A DNA stretch of 64,000 bases from Microvirga lupini. Its GTDB lineage: Bacteria > Pseudomonadota > Alphaproteobacteria > Rhizobiales > Beijerinckiaceae. The notes under the pieces are model-generated. The model was not told where the DNA came from and made no database searches. It saw only the letters and a program-made list of their open reading frames with translations. A program made the position numbers and the translations under genes. The DNA is taken from NCBI RefSeq assembly GCF_014191055.1, contig NZ_JACHWB010000009.1:1-64000 (forward strand). Direction: 5' to 3'. Positions 37,410 through 45,587 of this stretch are shown here, in pieces; position 1 is the stretch's first letter; every line of letters starts with the position of its first letter.

Positions 37410-38527
37410 TGAGCCGCTCCTGGGTAGAGAAGAATTGCCTCCTTCGGGATGGTGAAGACGGCAGTTGATCCGAGAGCAAGGGCACTGAGGTCGGATGCCC
37501 CAGGCAGCCGAGCGCGAATCTCCGTGCTGTCGGGGAGGGTTCCAATCAGAAGGGACGCGGATCCGGCGTAAACGACGTCGTCGACCTTGACACGAAACGT
37601 GAACCCATTGTGTGCATCGCCGAGCTGAAGGCGCTCCGGACGAACTGCAAGCACAGCCTTTTGGCACCCTGTCAATGGTTCGACAGCGGCGCTGGCGGGC
37701 AGTTGCCAGCGCTCGCCAGAGGGGAGTAGTACGGAGATGTTCCCGCCGCTTCCTTCAGCCGTGACATTGATGAAATTCATTTCCCCGATGAACCCCGCCG
37801 TGAAGAGGTTGGCTGGGCGCTCGTAGAGTTCACGTGAGGGGCCGATCTGCTGAATTCTACCGTCCTTCAGCACCGCCACGCGATCCGCCATAGTGAGCGC
37901 TTCGCTCTGGTCATGGGTGACAAAGATGACCGTAATGCCAAGCTCTGCATGAAGCCGCTTGATTTCCAGCTGCATTTCTTCGCGTAGATTCTTGTCGAGT
38001 GCGCTGAGTGGCTCGTCCATCAGCAGCACACGGGGGCGGTACACGATCGCGCGGGCAAGCGCCACGCGCTGCTGTTGTCCTCCCGAGAGCTGATTAGGAT
38101 GGCGGCTTCCATAGCCTGCCAGGCGCACCGTTGCGAGCGCCTCTTCCGCACGGGCATATCGCTCAGCCTTGGGAACGCCGCGCATCTTTAGAGGGAAGGC
38201 AACATTGTCGAGGACCGACATGTGGGGAAACAGCGTATAGTTCTGGAACACCATCCCAAGATTGCGCTTGTTGGCTGGGACGTAGGTCAGATCTTCGGTG
38301 CCCACACTGATGCTTCCACTTGTGGGAAACTCGAATCCAGCCACACTCATGAGGATCGTGGTTTTGCCAGAACCGCTCGGGCCCAGCAGAGCAAGGAATT
38401 CACCCGCAGATACATCGATATCTACGCCATCAACGGCGATTACGCTTTGAAAGCGCTTTTCGAGGCGCCGGATGCGAACTGCGGCACCGGCCGCCTGTAC
38501 CTTGTCGCTTGGATAATTCACGTTCAA
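37406..38527 (-). CDS. ABC transporter ATPase, PotA type
   Basis: A 373-residue ATPase, apparently with a TTG start (GGTGG 7 bases upstream); a GTG two codons later is possible. Walker A is GPSGSGKT near 49-56, the signature is LSGGQQQRVALARAI, and Walker B is VLLMDEPLSALD. The C-terminal TOBE domain (GEMNFINVTAEG to TAVFTIPKEAILLY) is normal for the PotA/Ugp class. It is first in the operon, which is preceded by operator site 2 at 38602. Confidence 0.92.
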   Translation of the reverse strand: MNVNYPSDKVQAAGAAVRIRRLEKRFQSVIAVDGVDIDVSAGEFLALLGPSGSGKTTILMSVAGFEFPTSGSISVGTEDLTYVPANKRNLGMVFQNYTLFPHMSVLDNVAFPLKMRGVPKAERYARAEEALATVRLAGYGSRHPNQLSGGQQQRVALARAIVYRPRVLLMDEPLSALDKNLREEMQLEIKRLHAELGITVIFVTHDQSEALTMADRVAVLKDGRIQQIGPSRELYERPANLFTAGFIGEMNFINVTAEGSGGNISVLLPSGERWQLPASAAVEPLTGCQKAVLAVRPERLQLGDAHNGFTFRVKVDDVVYAGSASLLIGTLPDSTEIRARLPGASDLSALALGSTAVFTIPKEAILLYPGAAQ

Positions 38528-38601
38528 GATGTTCCCACCGTTCGTATGGGCCCCGCTGACAACCCGCGCAACTCACCGAGCGAGGCCTGCTCTTCGCTAT
38601 A

Positions 38602-38618
38602 TCACATTTGATATATCA
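38602..38618 (-). promoter_or_regulatory. GntR-type operator candidate, site 2
   Basis: On the minus strand this reads TGATATATCAAATGTGA, 14 of 17 identical to sites 1 and 3. A further GATATAG half-site follows. It lies 75 bases before the polyamine-type ABC operon, a good position for repression or activation. Confidence 0.6.
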
Positions 38619-38718
38619 TCGAGCTTACGGTGGTTCCATCATCAGCGCAAGGGGGATCTCCTTACCCCATATAGCTCTGCGCCGGCGGTCCAACCGCCTT
38701 CATTTCGGCTCACGCCGC

Positions 38719-39165
38719 TCAATGGTATTCTGTCTCTCCCTCGTATGTCGTGACCGGATCACCGTACCATGTGGTTTCTATACGCAGTGAGCCATGTGTT
38801 CCAATCCACACGCACCTGAGATCGCACGTCCGGCCGCCACTTTCTGAAACGACCGGCGCTCCTGTCGCGGCCGCCGGAAGAGCCGGGTGCTTATGGAAGG
38901 CCTTGGGATCGGCAGATACCGTGATGCCCCGAGCTGCAGCACCGCCAGTGCGTCCGATATTCAGGCCAAGGACCGTGGCGCCTGGACGAGCATGAAGCTG
39001 GAAGGAGCATCCCACCGAGACCTGCCACGCATATAAGGCTGAGCCGTTGCCGGATCTCTGGGGATCTAGGCTGGTATAGATTGAGCTGCCCGTCTCAATC
39101 GTTGCATGACTACCTGCCAACTCCCGACCTGCTCTGATCTTCGCCGGCATCCCTTCGGTCTGCAC
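38719..39165 (-). CDS. possible small protein of unknown function
   Basis: A 148-residue frame with plausible composition and beta-like segments (ALYAWQVSVGCSFQLHARPG, GSLRIETTWYGDP). It has no signal peptide and no recognised family. It lies alone in a gap of about 900 bases between the polyamine-type transporter and the shikimate-dehydrogenase-like gene, with no clear ribosome-binding site. It may be a shadow or a remnant. The rest of this gap (39166-39532) shows nothing convincing. Confidence 0.35.
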   Translation of the reverse strand: MQTEGMPAKIRAGRELAGSHATIETGSSIYTSLDPQRSGNGSALYAWQVSVGCSFQLHARPGATVLGLNIGRTGGAAARGITVSADPKAFHKHPALPAAATGAPVVSESGGRTCDLRCVWIGTHGSLRIETTWYGDPVTTYEGETEYH

Positions 39166-39532
39166 ACGCTTGTTCGGTCGACAGCGGGCTAACGGCCGGG
39201 CCCATGTTCTCCACCTCTGGGCTCAGCGTCAGCAAGCCTATTGAAGACACTGTCTATAGGATACTGCAAGGCCTGAAGATGCGGCTTGCGAGTTGAATGC
39301 CGACGGTTCAGCGGCTCGACACAGGGCAGCACAACTGCAATACAGATGCAGGCGCGAAGGTGTTTCGCCAATTTCGGGCGCTGTTGCATCCAGAAATGCT
39401 CCAGGCCGACTCGAGCCGCATCTGGTGCCTGCGAAGTGTGCACAAAGGCACTCGAGGGCTCACCTGTGGGACAAGTGCTTGATCACGGCGCAACCTTCAA
39501 CGGAGACCACGAGTGGCAAGCCGCTCCAGATC

Positions 39533-40354
39533 TCACTCCGCTCTCGGGCGGAGACCAAGAAACTGGGCAACAAGCTGCGGCTGAGGCTTGAGCATCGCGT
39601 CTCCGGGAATTGTTATACAACCTCGGTCTTGCGCGGCCTGAAGCAGGGGCGTCATCGCCGGGCTGATGATGACCTCGGCGACAGTCGTCGCAGCACTCAG
39701 CCCGTCAACGGCGAGTGGGAGGGGGTCTCCCTCGTGCATCCCGAGCGACGTGGCGTTCACCAGGAGATCAATGTCCTCGAGAGCAGCGGGATCGTCAAGG
39801 TCGACCGCTTTGCTGTTGCATGCAGGGGCGATGGCCGCGCCTTCGCGCGCAAGTGCTTCAGCCTTCGCGAAAGTTCGATTGGCGATGGAAAGGCTGCTGA
39901 CACCTGCCTCCGTGAGTGCAAGCGCGATTGCGCGTCCGACGCCGCCTGCCCCTACAACCAAGACTTTTTTTCCAACAGGAGCGAACTCGTGTGCCTTCAG
40001 GCCTCGGATGAAGCCTTCCCCGTCAATGTTGTGGCCCACCAATGTGCCGTCTGAGTTTCGCCTCACGAAATTGACAGCCCCCATGCGCTGCGCCGCCTCA
40101 GTCACCTCGTCCACGAGTGAATACACAGGGATCTTGTGGGGGATGGTGATCCCCAATCCCGCAACATTGCGCATGCGCCGGATGGCATCAAGACAAAAAG
40201 GCACATCCTCCGGCAGTACATGAATAGGAGAAATTGCAGCATCCAAGTTCATCTCCTTGAAGCTGCTGTTGATGAGTGCTGAGCCCCGGATATGTGAGAC
40301 GGGATCAGCCAACATTAGCAGGATCGCAGTTTTGCCCGTGATGGCCGTCAACAT
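39533..40354 (-). CDS. shikimate dehydrogenase-like oxidoreductase
   Basis: A 273-residue protein, the usual AroE length, from the ATG at 40354 with AGGAG 5 bases upstream. The substrate domain has ADPVSHIRGSALIN, GITIPHKIP with its catalytic Lys, and NIDGEGF. The cofactor domain has VVGAGGVGRAIALAL followed by IANRTFAKA, whose NRT suggests NADP. The catabolic setting, next to an aldolase and a sugar-acid kinase, points to a dehydrogenase acting on a related hydroxy acid rather than aromatic synthesis. That is an inference. Confidence 0.83.
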   Translation of the reverse strand: MLTAITGKTAILLMLADPVSHIRGSALINSSFKEMNLDAAISPIHVLPEDVPFCLDAIRRMRNVAGLGITIPHKIPVYSLVDEVTEAAQRMGAVNFVRRNSDGTLVGHNIDGEGFIRGLKAHEFAPVGKKVLVVGAGGVGRAIALALTEAGVSSLSIANRTFAKAEALAREGAAIAPACNSKAVDLDDPAALEDIDLLVNATSLGMHEGDPLPLAVDGLSAATTVAEVIISPAMTPLLQAAQDRGCITIPGDAMLKPQPQLVAQFLGLRPRAE

Positions 40355-40481
40355 CGTGCTCCTGTAAACGGGATTTCCTTGTAGCCGTCTCGTTCCGACA
40401 TCCGCCTTGCCGTACAGCGCTCGTGCAAGGACCTTGGAGGGCATCGATAGCCATTTCGTTCCAGCAAGAACCCCGCCTCAC

Positions 40482-41129
40482 TTAAGCCGGGAGCGGAGCT
40501 CGGCCGTAGCTGTTGTAGCGCTCGAGTACCCGGGCCATTTCATTGTCAGAAATGATGACGGGCGCTCCGCCCTGACACGCAAGCAGATACTGCCGGGCGA
40601 GCGTTTCGAGCTTCACTGTGAGGTCGAAGGCCGCGTTGAGGCTCTGGCCCACGGCAATCATTCCGTGGTTCGCAAGCAGGCAGGCTTTGCGGTTCCTGAG
40701 GGCTGTGACGGCGCTCTCTGCGAGCGAATGCGTGCCGAATGTAGCATAGGGCGCACAAGGCACGTCGTTCCCGCCAAAACTCGCGATCATATAATGGAAT
40801 GCCGGAATCGGCTTGCCCAAGCAGGATAGAGCGACACAGCAGTCCGAATGGGTATGGATCACGGCATTCACATGAGGATGGGCGTTCATGATAGCGAGGT
40901 GCATATGCCACTCGCTCGAGGGGATCCCGCCTGAAACTATTGTTCCGTCCGACCTGAGCAGCACGAGCTCGTCGACCGCCATGTTAGCACTATTGCCGCC
41001 GGTAGGGGTGATTACGATATGGTCGCCGATGCGGCAGCTGACATTCCCGCTTGTGCCGTGATTAAAGCCTTTCGCTTCAAGGCGCGCCACGATGTCCAGC
41101 AGAGACTGCCGCAGTTCAAGCTCGGTCAT
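40482..41129 (-). CDS. class II aldolase/adducin family protein, OtnC-like
   Basis: A 215-residue protein. It has the zinc-binding and catalytic pattern GTSGNVSCR, the HTHSD pair near 93-97, and the third His in LLANHGMIA. Class II aldolases split sugar phosphates such as L-fuculose-1-phosphate. Next to an OtnK-type kinase they usually act as 3-oxo-tetronate 4-phosphate decarboxylases (OtnC). The gene overlaps the kinase gene by 14 bases, which strongly supports the paired role. Specificity is inferred from context. Confidence 0.85.
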   Translation of the reverse strand: MTELELRQSLLDIVARLEAKGFNHGTSGNVSCRIGDHIVITPTGGNSANMAVDELVLLRSDGTIVSGGIPSSEWHMHLAIMNAHPHVNAVIHTHSDCCVALSCLGKPIPAFHYMIASFGGNDVPCAPYATFGTHSLAESAVTALRNRKACLLANHGMIAVGQSLNAAFDLTVKLETLARQYLLACQGGAPVIISDNEMARVLERYNSYGRAPLPA

Positions 41130-42411
41130 AAGGGTTCTCCGGATGTAGCATGGCTTCGAGCATTGTCATGAACAGGTCGACGGGGCCCAGTTTTCCGGAC
41201 TTGAGGCAAAGGGCTACCGGCTCTTCGTCTTCGGTGACTGCTGTGCCAATGCCTGGTCCACCATAAGAACCAACTCTGAGCTTGCGGATGCCGAGGTGTC
41301 CGACGATGGAGCCGGAGCTCTCTCCTCCCGCCACGACAAAACGGCGGACGCCCGCGTCGCGCAAGGCGACAGCGATTCCCCCGAGGATCCTTTCGGCCAG
41401 TTGGGCAGCGCCCTCTCGGCCGTAGCGATCCTGAGCCAGTTTGACCGCGTCTGGAGAAGCCGACGTTGCGATGGCTACCGGTCCGCTTTCCAACTTTGGC
41501 AGCGCCCAGTCGAGTGCCGCGCGAACTGCTGAGTTGGCACCGTCGACGGACAGAAGATCCATGCGCAAAACCGGCCGGGACCTCTCGAATTCTGCAAGCT
41601 GTTCAAGCGTTCGCTCAGCGCAGCTGCCTGACAAAACCGCTCCCGGTCCACCTACGGACGGCAGTGGCCTCCGCTTGTCGGCCGCTGGGATCAGCCCCTT
41701 TGCCTTCCAGACTCTCGGGTAATGCTGTACAAGCGTAGCATTGCCCGTCATCAGCTTCCAGTCGCTGGTGAGCGCAGCGAGAGCGTCGAGGTCCTCGCCG
41801 CAGATCGTATCTGTTATGAAGTAGCGCGCACCGTCCGCCGCTTGGCTTGCCACCTGCTCCCGCAGCCGCTCGAGCCCAGCGCGAATTGCCGAATGGGCCA
41901 GCAACCCGACTTTCAACTGCGTCTGCCGCTGCAGAACGCGGACGAGGTCGGGATCCGTCATCGGCGTGAGCGGATCGTTTCGCTTAGGCGACTCGGAAAC
42001 CAGCTGGGTCCCGAGAAAGAGATGCCCATTGTAGACGGTTCTGAGGAGGCTGGGTGAGCCGGGGCAAAAAGCCGTGTAATCAGCGCCTGTGAGGTCCATC
42101 AGCATATCGGATACGGGGCCAATATTGCCTTTGTCCGTAGAATCGAACGTGGCGCAGTATTTGAAGAAAATCTGCCGTGTTCCGAGAGCGAGCAGGGCCC
42201 TTGCCGCCTTCTCCATCTTCGTCACGGCTTCGTCCGCCGCTACGACACGCGTTTTCTGCGCTATTACGAGAGCTGGCGTCTCGCCCATGTCGACGACCAA
42301 CTCCGGGTCGGTTACAAACCCGCAATCGATGCCTAGGGCGATCAGCATCGCTGCTGTCTCCATCCCGCCAGTCAGGTCATCGGCTACCACACCAAAAATT
42401 GGCTTTGTCAT
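41116..42411 (-). CDS. four-carbon acid sugar kinase family protein (OtnK type), copy 1
   Basis: A 431-residue protein. It starts with the nucleotide-sugar-binding motif GVVADDLTGGMETA and continues with KYCATFDSTDKGNIGPVSDML. The C-terminal ATP site is AGGESSGSIV. OtnK enzymes phosphorylate 3-oxo-tetronates at C4 before the OtnC step; other members act on D-threonate or on 2-oxo acids. It is first in a unit with the aldolase, 38 bases downstream of operator site 3. A second copy is at 45588-46841. Confidence 0.86.
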   Translation of the reverse strand: MTKPIFGVVADDLTGGMETAAMLIALGIDCGFVTDPELVVDMGETPALVIAQKTRVVAADEAVTKMEKAARALLALGTRQIFFKYCATFDSTDKGNIGPVSDMLMDLTGADYTAFCPGSPSLLRTVYNGHLFLGTQLVSESPKRNDPLTPMTDPDLVRVLQRQTQLKVGLLAHSAIRAGLERLREQVASQAADGARYFITDTICGEDLDALAALTSDWKLMTGNATLVQHYPRVWKAKGLIPAADKRRPLPSVGGPGAVLSGSCAERTLEQLAEFERSRPVLRMDLLSVDGANSAVRAALDWALPKLESGPVAIATSASPDAVKLAQDRYGREGAAQLAERILGGIAVALRDAGVRRFVVAGGESSGSIVGHLGIRKLRVGSYGGPGIGTAVTEDEEPVALCLKSGKLGPVDLFMTMLEAMLHPENPYDRA

Positions 42412-42448
42412 TGGCCGCAGCGCGCCTCAATATCACGTGTAGCATAGC

Positions 42449-42465
42449 TGATATATCAAATATCG
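42449..42465 (+). promoter_or_regulatory. GntR-type operator candidate, site 3
   Basis: TGATATATCAAATATCG, identical to site 1 over all 17 bases, lies 38 bases before the ATG of OtnK copy 1. Two identical 17-mers 24.6 kb apart, both in promoter positions, are unlikely to be chance. Confidence 0.68.
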
Positions 42466-42544
42466 CAATCTAAATGATTGCGCTCAACACTTGGTTGATC
42501 GGAGTTCCGATCAACCGCCCCTTCTCTTTGCAGTATCGGCCCGG

Positions 42545-43471
42545 CTACATCTCACCCCGTCTACAGTCCCCAGGGAGAGAACGCGATCGCCCTGCGCTCT
42601 CATGGATCCTACCGCTGGACGTCTTCAAGATCTGCTCACGAATCAACGGAATGACTCCCGCGCTCGCGACACAAAATAGTCCGATCACGCCAAGCGGATC
42701 CGGATATTCATTGAAGATCAAGGCACTGAAAAGCACGGCCCAAACGAGTTGCGAGTAATGCATAGGCGCAATCTGGTTGGCGGTTCCGTAGCGCGTCGCA
42801 AGAATGAAGTCCCGCTGTCCTAAGCCGAAGCAAAGACCGGCAAAGGCGAGGACGGCAAGTTCCAGCGCACGTGGTTGCTGCATCCCGCGATAGAGCAGGA
42901 TCGCACCATTCGTGCAGATGAGATACAGAAACAGCGTTCCAAGAATGCTGCTTCTCTTCGCATGTGCGCCCACCATCCTGAGAACAATCACTGCGGTGCC
43001 AGTCGAAAGACCAGCTCCGGCCGCGCTCAAGTGCCCCCACTGAAGATCGCGGAAGCCGGGCTTGACGACGAGAAGAACCCCAGCAAAGCCCAGCACGACG
43101 CCCAACCATCGCCAGATGCCGACCTTCTCCTTCAAAACTAACACGGAGAGGATCGTGACGAAAAGCGGCGCGAGGAAGATGAGAGCATAGGCGTCGGTCA
43201 ACGGAACTGAAGTGAAGGCATAGATCCCGAGAAGACTGGCGGCGACGCCACAGATCGCGCGCCCCTGAACGGCGAACGGCCGCTCCATGCGCCAAAAATC
43301 ATGCCAGCGTTCATCGGGATGCGGGATCATGACCAGGATCAGCCCCGCAAAGAGATTGAGAAAAAAGCCTATTTCGAAGATCGACAGATGCTCGCCTAAG
43401 GCCTTGACCGATGCATCCGCAAACGAAAACGCAGCATAGGCCAGGAGGGCAGGAAGATAGCCGTTCGTCAT
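42545..43471 (-). CDS. EamA (DMT) family transporter
   Basis: A 308-residue membrane protein with about ten hydrophobic segments in two EamA halves. Typical are YLPALLAYAAFSFADASVKAL at the start, LVLKEKVGIWRWLGVVLGFAGVLLVVKPG at the end of half one, and FNEYPDPLGVIGLFCVASAGVI near the end. It exports or exchanges metabolites such as amino acids or amines. Here it may export a side product of the pathway. It lies between the aminotransferase gene at 43804 and the OtnK unit, separated from both by gaps. Confidence 0.88.
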   Translation of the reverse strand: MTNGYLPALLAYAAFSFADASVKALGEHLSIFEIGFFLNLFAGLILVMIPHPDERWHDFWRMERPFAVQGRAICGVAASLLGIYAFTSVPLTDAYALIFLAPLFVTILSVLVLKEKVGIWRWLGVVLGFAGVLLVVKPGFRDLQWGHLSAAGAGLSTGTAVIVLRMVGAHAKRSSILGTLFLYLICTNGAILLYRGMQQPRALELAVLAFAGLCFGLGQRDFILATRYGTANQIAPMHYSQLVWAVLFSALIFNEYPDPLGVIGLFCVASAGVIPLIREQILKTSSGRIHESAGRSRSLPGDCRRGEM

Positions 43472-43713
43472 CTGCAACTCGCTGTGCTAGGACTCTCAGG
43501 CGTCACGCTTACCCATCCAGGACCGACGTAGCGGGTCGGAACCGGCTTCTCACCGGGGAACCGTCGAAGCCGCGCCTGATTTTCCAGCCGAGACAGCCGG
43601 CTTCTAGATGTCCTGCCGGAAGCAGGCAGGGACGGTATTTAGAATCGGCCAGACCCTCGGGCAGCACCTGCATGATCGACAGGCAGCTGTCGCGGCCGAT
43701 GAGATCGTTCAGG

Positions 43714-43752
43714 CGCCTCGCGGGCATACGGCTGCCGTATGCCCGCGAGGCG
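43714..43752. terminator. near-perfect 39-base palindrome, probable terminator
   Basis: CGCCTCGCGGGCATACGGC and its exact complement lie head to head with one base between them. This would form a very stable hairpin, about 17 pairs after allowing for a loop. It is about 50 bases past the stop of aminotransferase copy 2, so it is a likely terminator for that gene. Its symmetry would also allow a binding-site role. Confidence 0.6.
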
Positions 43753-43803
43753 AAGTCTTTCCTGCTGCATGCTCGCGCAGCGAAAGACACGTCGGCCACG
43801 AAC

Positions 43804-45042
43804 TCAGGCTCGGTACTCGGACGCTAGGCGAGCCAAGGCAACGTCGGTTACCTCCAGCGTTTCATCAATATCGCTCTCCGTGTGCGCGAGCGACAGGAAC
43901 ATGTTGTGGCGCGGATGCATATAGACTCCGCGCTTGATCGCTTCAGAGGCAAACCGTGCGCCCTTTGCGAATGACGGATCGTCATCGAACAGGATGAGCG
44001 GCATTTGCACCGGACCGGTTTGCCGAAGACGGATCCCATGGCGCATGGCCTGTTCAGCAATGCCGTCCCGCAGTCGCGTGCCGATGCGCTCCATATGGGC
44101 GATCCCGTTTGTGGCAAGCAGTTCGTCGATCGTGGCTATCGCCGCGGCCATGGAAACAGCGCCCATCCAGAAGGACCCCGTCACATAGATCCGGCTGGCG
44201 GCGTCTCGGAACCGATCGTTGCCCGTTAGCGCAGCCAAAGGGTAGCCGTTCGCTATCGCCTTGCTCCAAGCCGCCAGGTCGGGGCGTATGCCGAGCTTCT
44301 CCCAGCTTCCGCCAACAGAAAGCCGAAAACCAGCGCGAACCTCGTCAATGATCAGAGCTGCGCCCACTTCATTGCAAATTTCACGAGCGCGCTGAGCGAA
44401 CGGGGGATCAGGCAGCATCTGATCCACACTGAGGTCATGCTTGAACGCTGCGACCAGAATTGCAGCAATATCGCCTTTTGCAGCCTCGGCCGCAGCTTCA
44501 AGACTCTCGATGTTGTTGAACTCGAAATGGACGAGATGCGCCCGATCTTCGGCGGTGACCCCTACAACCGACGGCGTACACCAGGGGGCCGCGCCGTGGT
44601 AGGCCCCTCTGGCGACCAGAATCTTGCGTCGACCGGTACCCGCACGAGCTACGGTGATTGCCGACGTCGTCGCGTCCGTGCCATTTTTCTGAAACATGGC
44701 CCAGTCGGCATGGGGGATGTTCGCCACCAACTTCTCAGCCAGTTCGACCATGCGCTCGGTCGGCCCATTGAGGCAGTCGCCCTGCTGGCGCTGGCGCTCG
44801 ACCGCTTCTTCGACCGCCGGATACTTATGCCCCAGCAAGATCGGACCCCAACTGCACATGAAGTCGATATAGCGACGCCCGTCGACATCCCACAGATGAC
44901 ATCCCTCGCCCTTCGCGAAGAACTGCGGATAGCCGGGCGGCAGGGGGCGGGCGTTGAGATGACCGTACATGCCGCCGGGAACAACCTTTTCGGCGCGTGA
45001 CCGGAGCTGCTGGTCAAGCGACGTCACAATATTCTGGTTCAT
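43804..45042 (-). CDS. class III aminotransferase (glutamate-1-semialdehyde aminotransferase-like), copy 2
   Basis: A 412-residue PLP enzyme of the same length as copy 1 at 22899, sharing long blocks such as HADWAMFQKNGTDATT and the PGGM start. Lys261 in LAAWSKAIANG is the expected cofactor lysine and Asp233 in IIDEVRAGFR its partner acid. Like copy 1 it lacks any haem-pathway context. It is a separate transcription unit preceded by operator site 4. The two copies may act on successive or alternative amines. Confidence 0.87.
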   Translation of the reverse strand: MNQNIVTSLDQQLRSRAEKVVPGGMYGHLNARPLPPGYPQFFAKGEGCHLWDVDGRRYIDFMCSWGPILLGHKYPAVEEAVERQRQQGDCLNGPTERMVELAEKLVANIPHADWAMFQKNGTDATTSAITVARAGTGRRKILVARGAYHGAAPWCTPSVVGVTAEDRAHLVHFEFNNIESLEAAAEAAKGDIAAILVAAFKHDLSVDQMLPDPPFAQRAREICNEVGAALIIDEVRAGFRLSVGGSWEKLGIRPDLAAWSKAIANGYPLAALTGNDRFRDAASRIYVTGSFWMGAVSMAAAIATIDELLATNGIAHMERIGTRLRDGIAEQAMRHGIRLRQTGPVQMPLILFDDDPSFAKGARFASEAIKRGVYMHPRHNMFLSLAHTESDIDETLEVTDVALARLASEYRA

Positions 45043-45092
45043 AAGATTCGCGTCTCCACTCGAGCAGCACGCTGTTTCCCTTGTCGAGCAAA

Positions 45093-45109
45093 AGATATTT
45101 GATATATCC
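45093..45109 (-). promoter_or_regulatory. GntR-type operator candidate, site 4
   Basis: On the minus strand this reads GGATATATCAAATATCT, 15 of 17 identical to sites 1 and 3. It lies 51 bases before the ATG of aminotransferase copy 2. Confidence 0.62.
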
Positions 45110-45587
45110 TATTTCGGCAAGCCGTTACGCATAGACGGTGGAGGCTTTTTATGAGTTCTGTCGTTTCAGCGGGCGCCTATCTCTCGGGAAACTCGCTCCA
45201 GCCTTATCCGTGCAACAAACCGGTAAGAGGCTCCGTCAAGCCCATTCGTCACTTGCAACCTACGGACGGGAGACGCCGGCGCCCCGCGCTCAGCCCCGCG
45301 GCAGCCGATTTCCCGCCGTCGCAGGTGTCCCACAAAGATCTCGCCGCCGACCGTTACGAGGGTGAGTGGCGTTTCCAGACCGCTTGAAGCACTCGGGTAA
45401 CGGATACGATCGACAGGCCTGCTTGCCGCTCCAGCCCATCGCTCGATTGAACGGTCAAGGAAGCTGTGCCAGCCTCATGAAAATGGAACGATCATCTTAA
45501 GCGGAGGAGGCGGATGATCCGCGACATGGAACCACTGAATGCTCTGGCGCAAATCGCCTGCGAAACGATCAACTCGTGAGAGACGCA
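45110..45587. other. intergenic region between aminotransferase copy 2 and OtnK copy 2
   Basis: About 480 bases between two divergent genes. Short frames here have unnatural composition. It must hold the promoter of the kinase gene, but I see no match to the 17-base motif close to that start. Confidence 0.4.
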
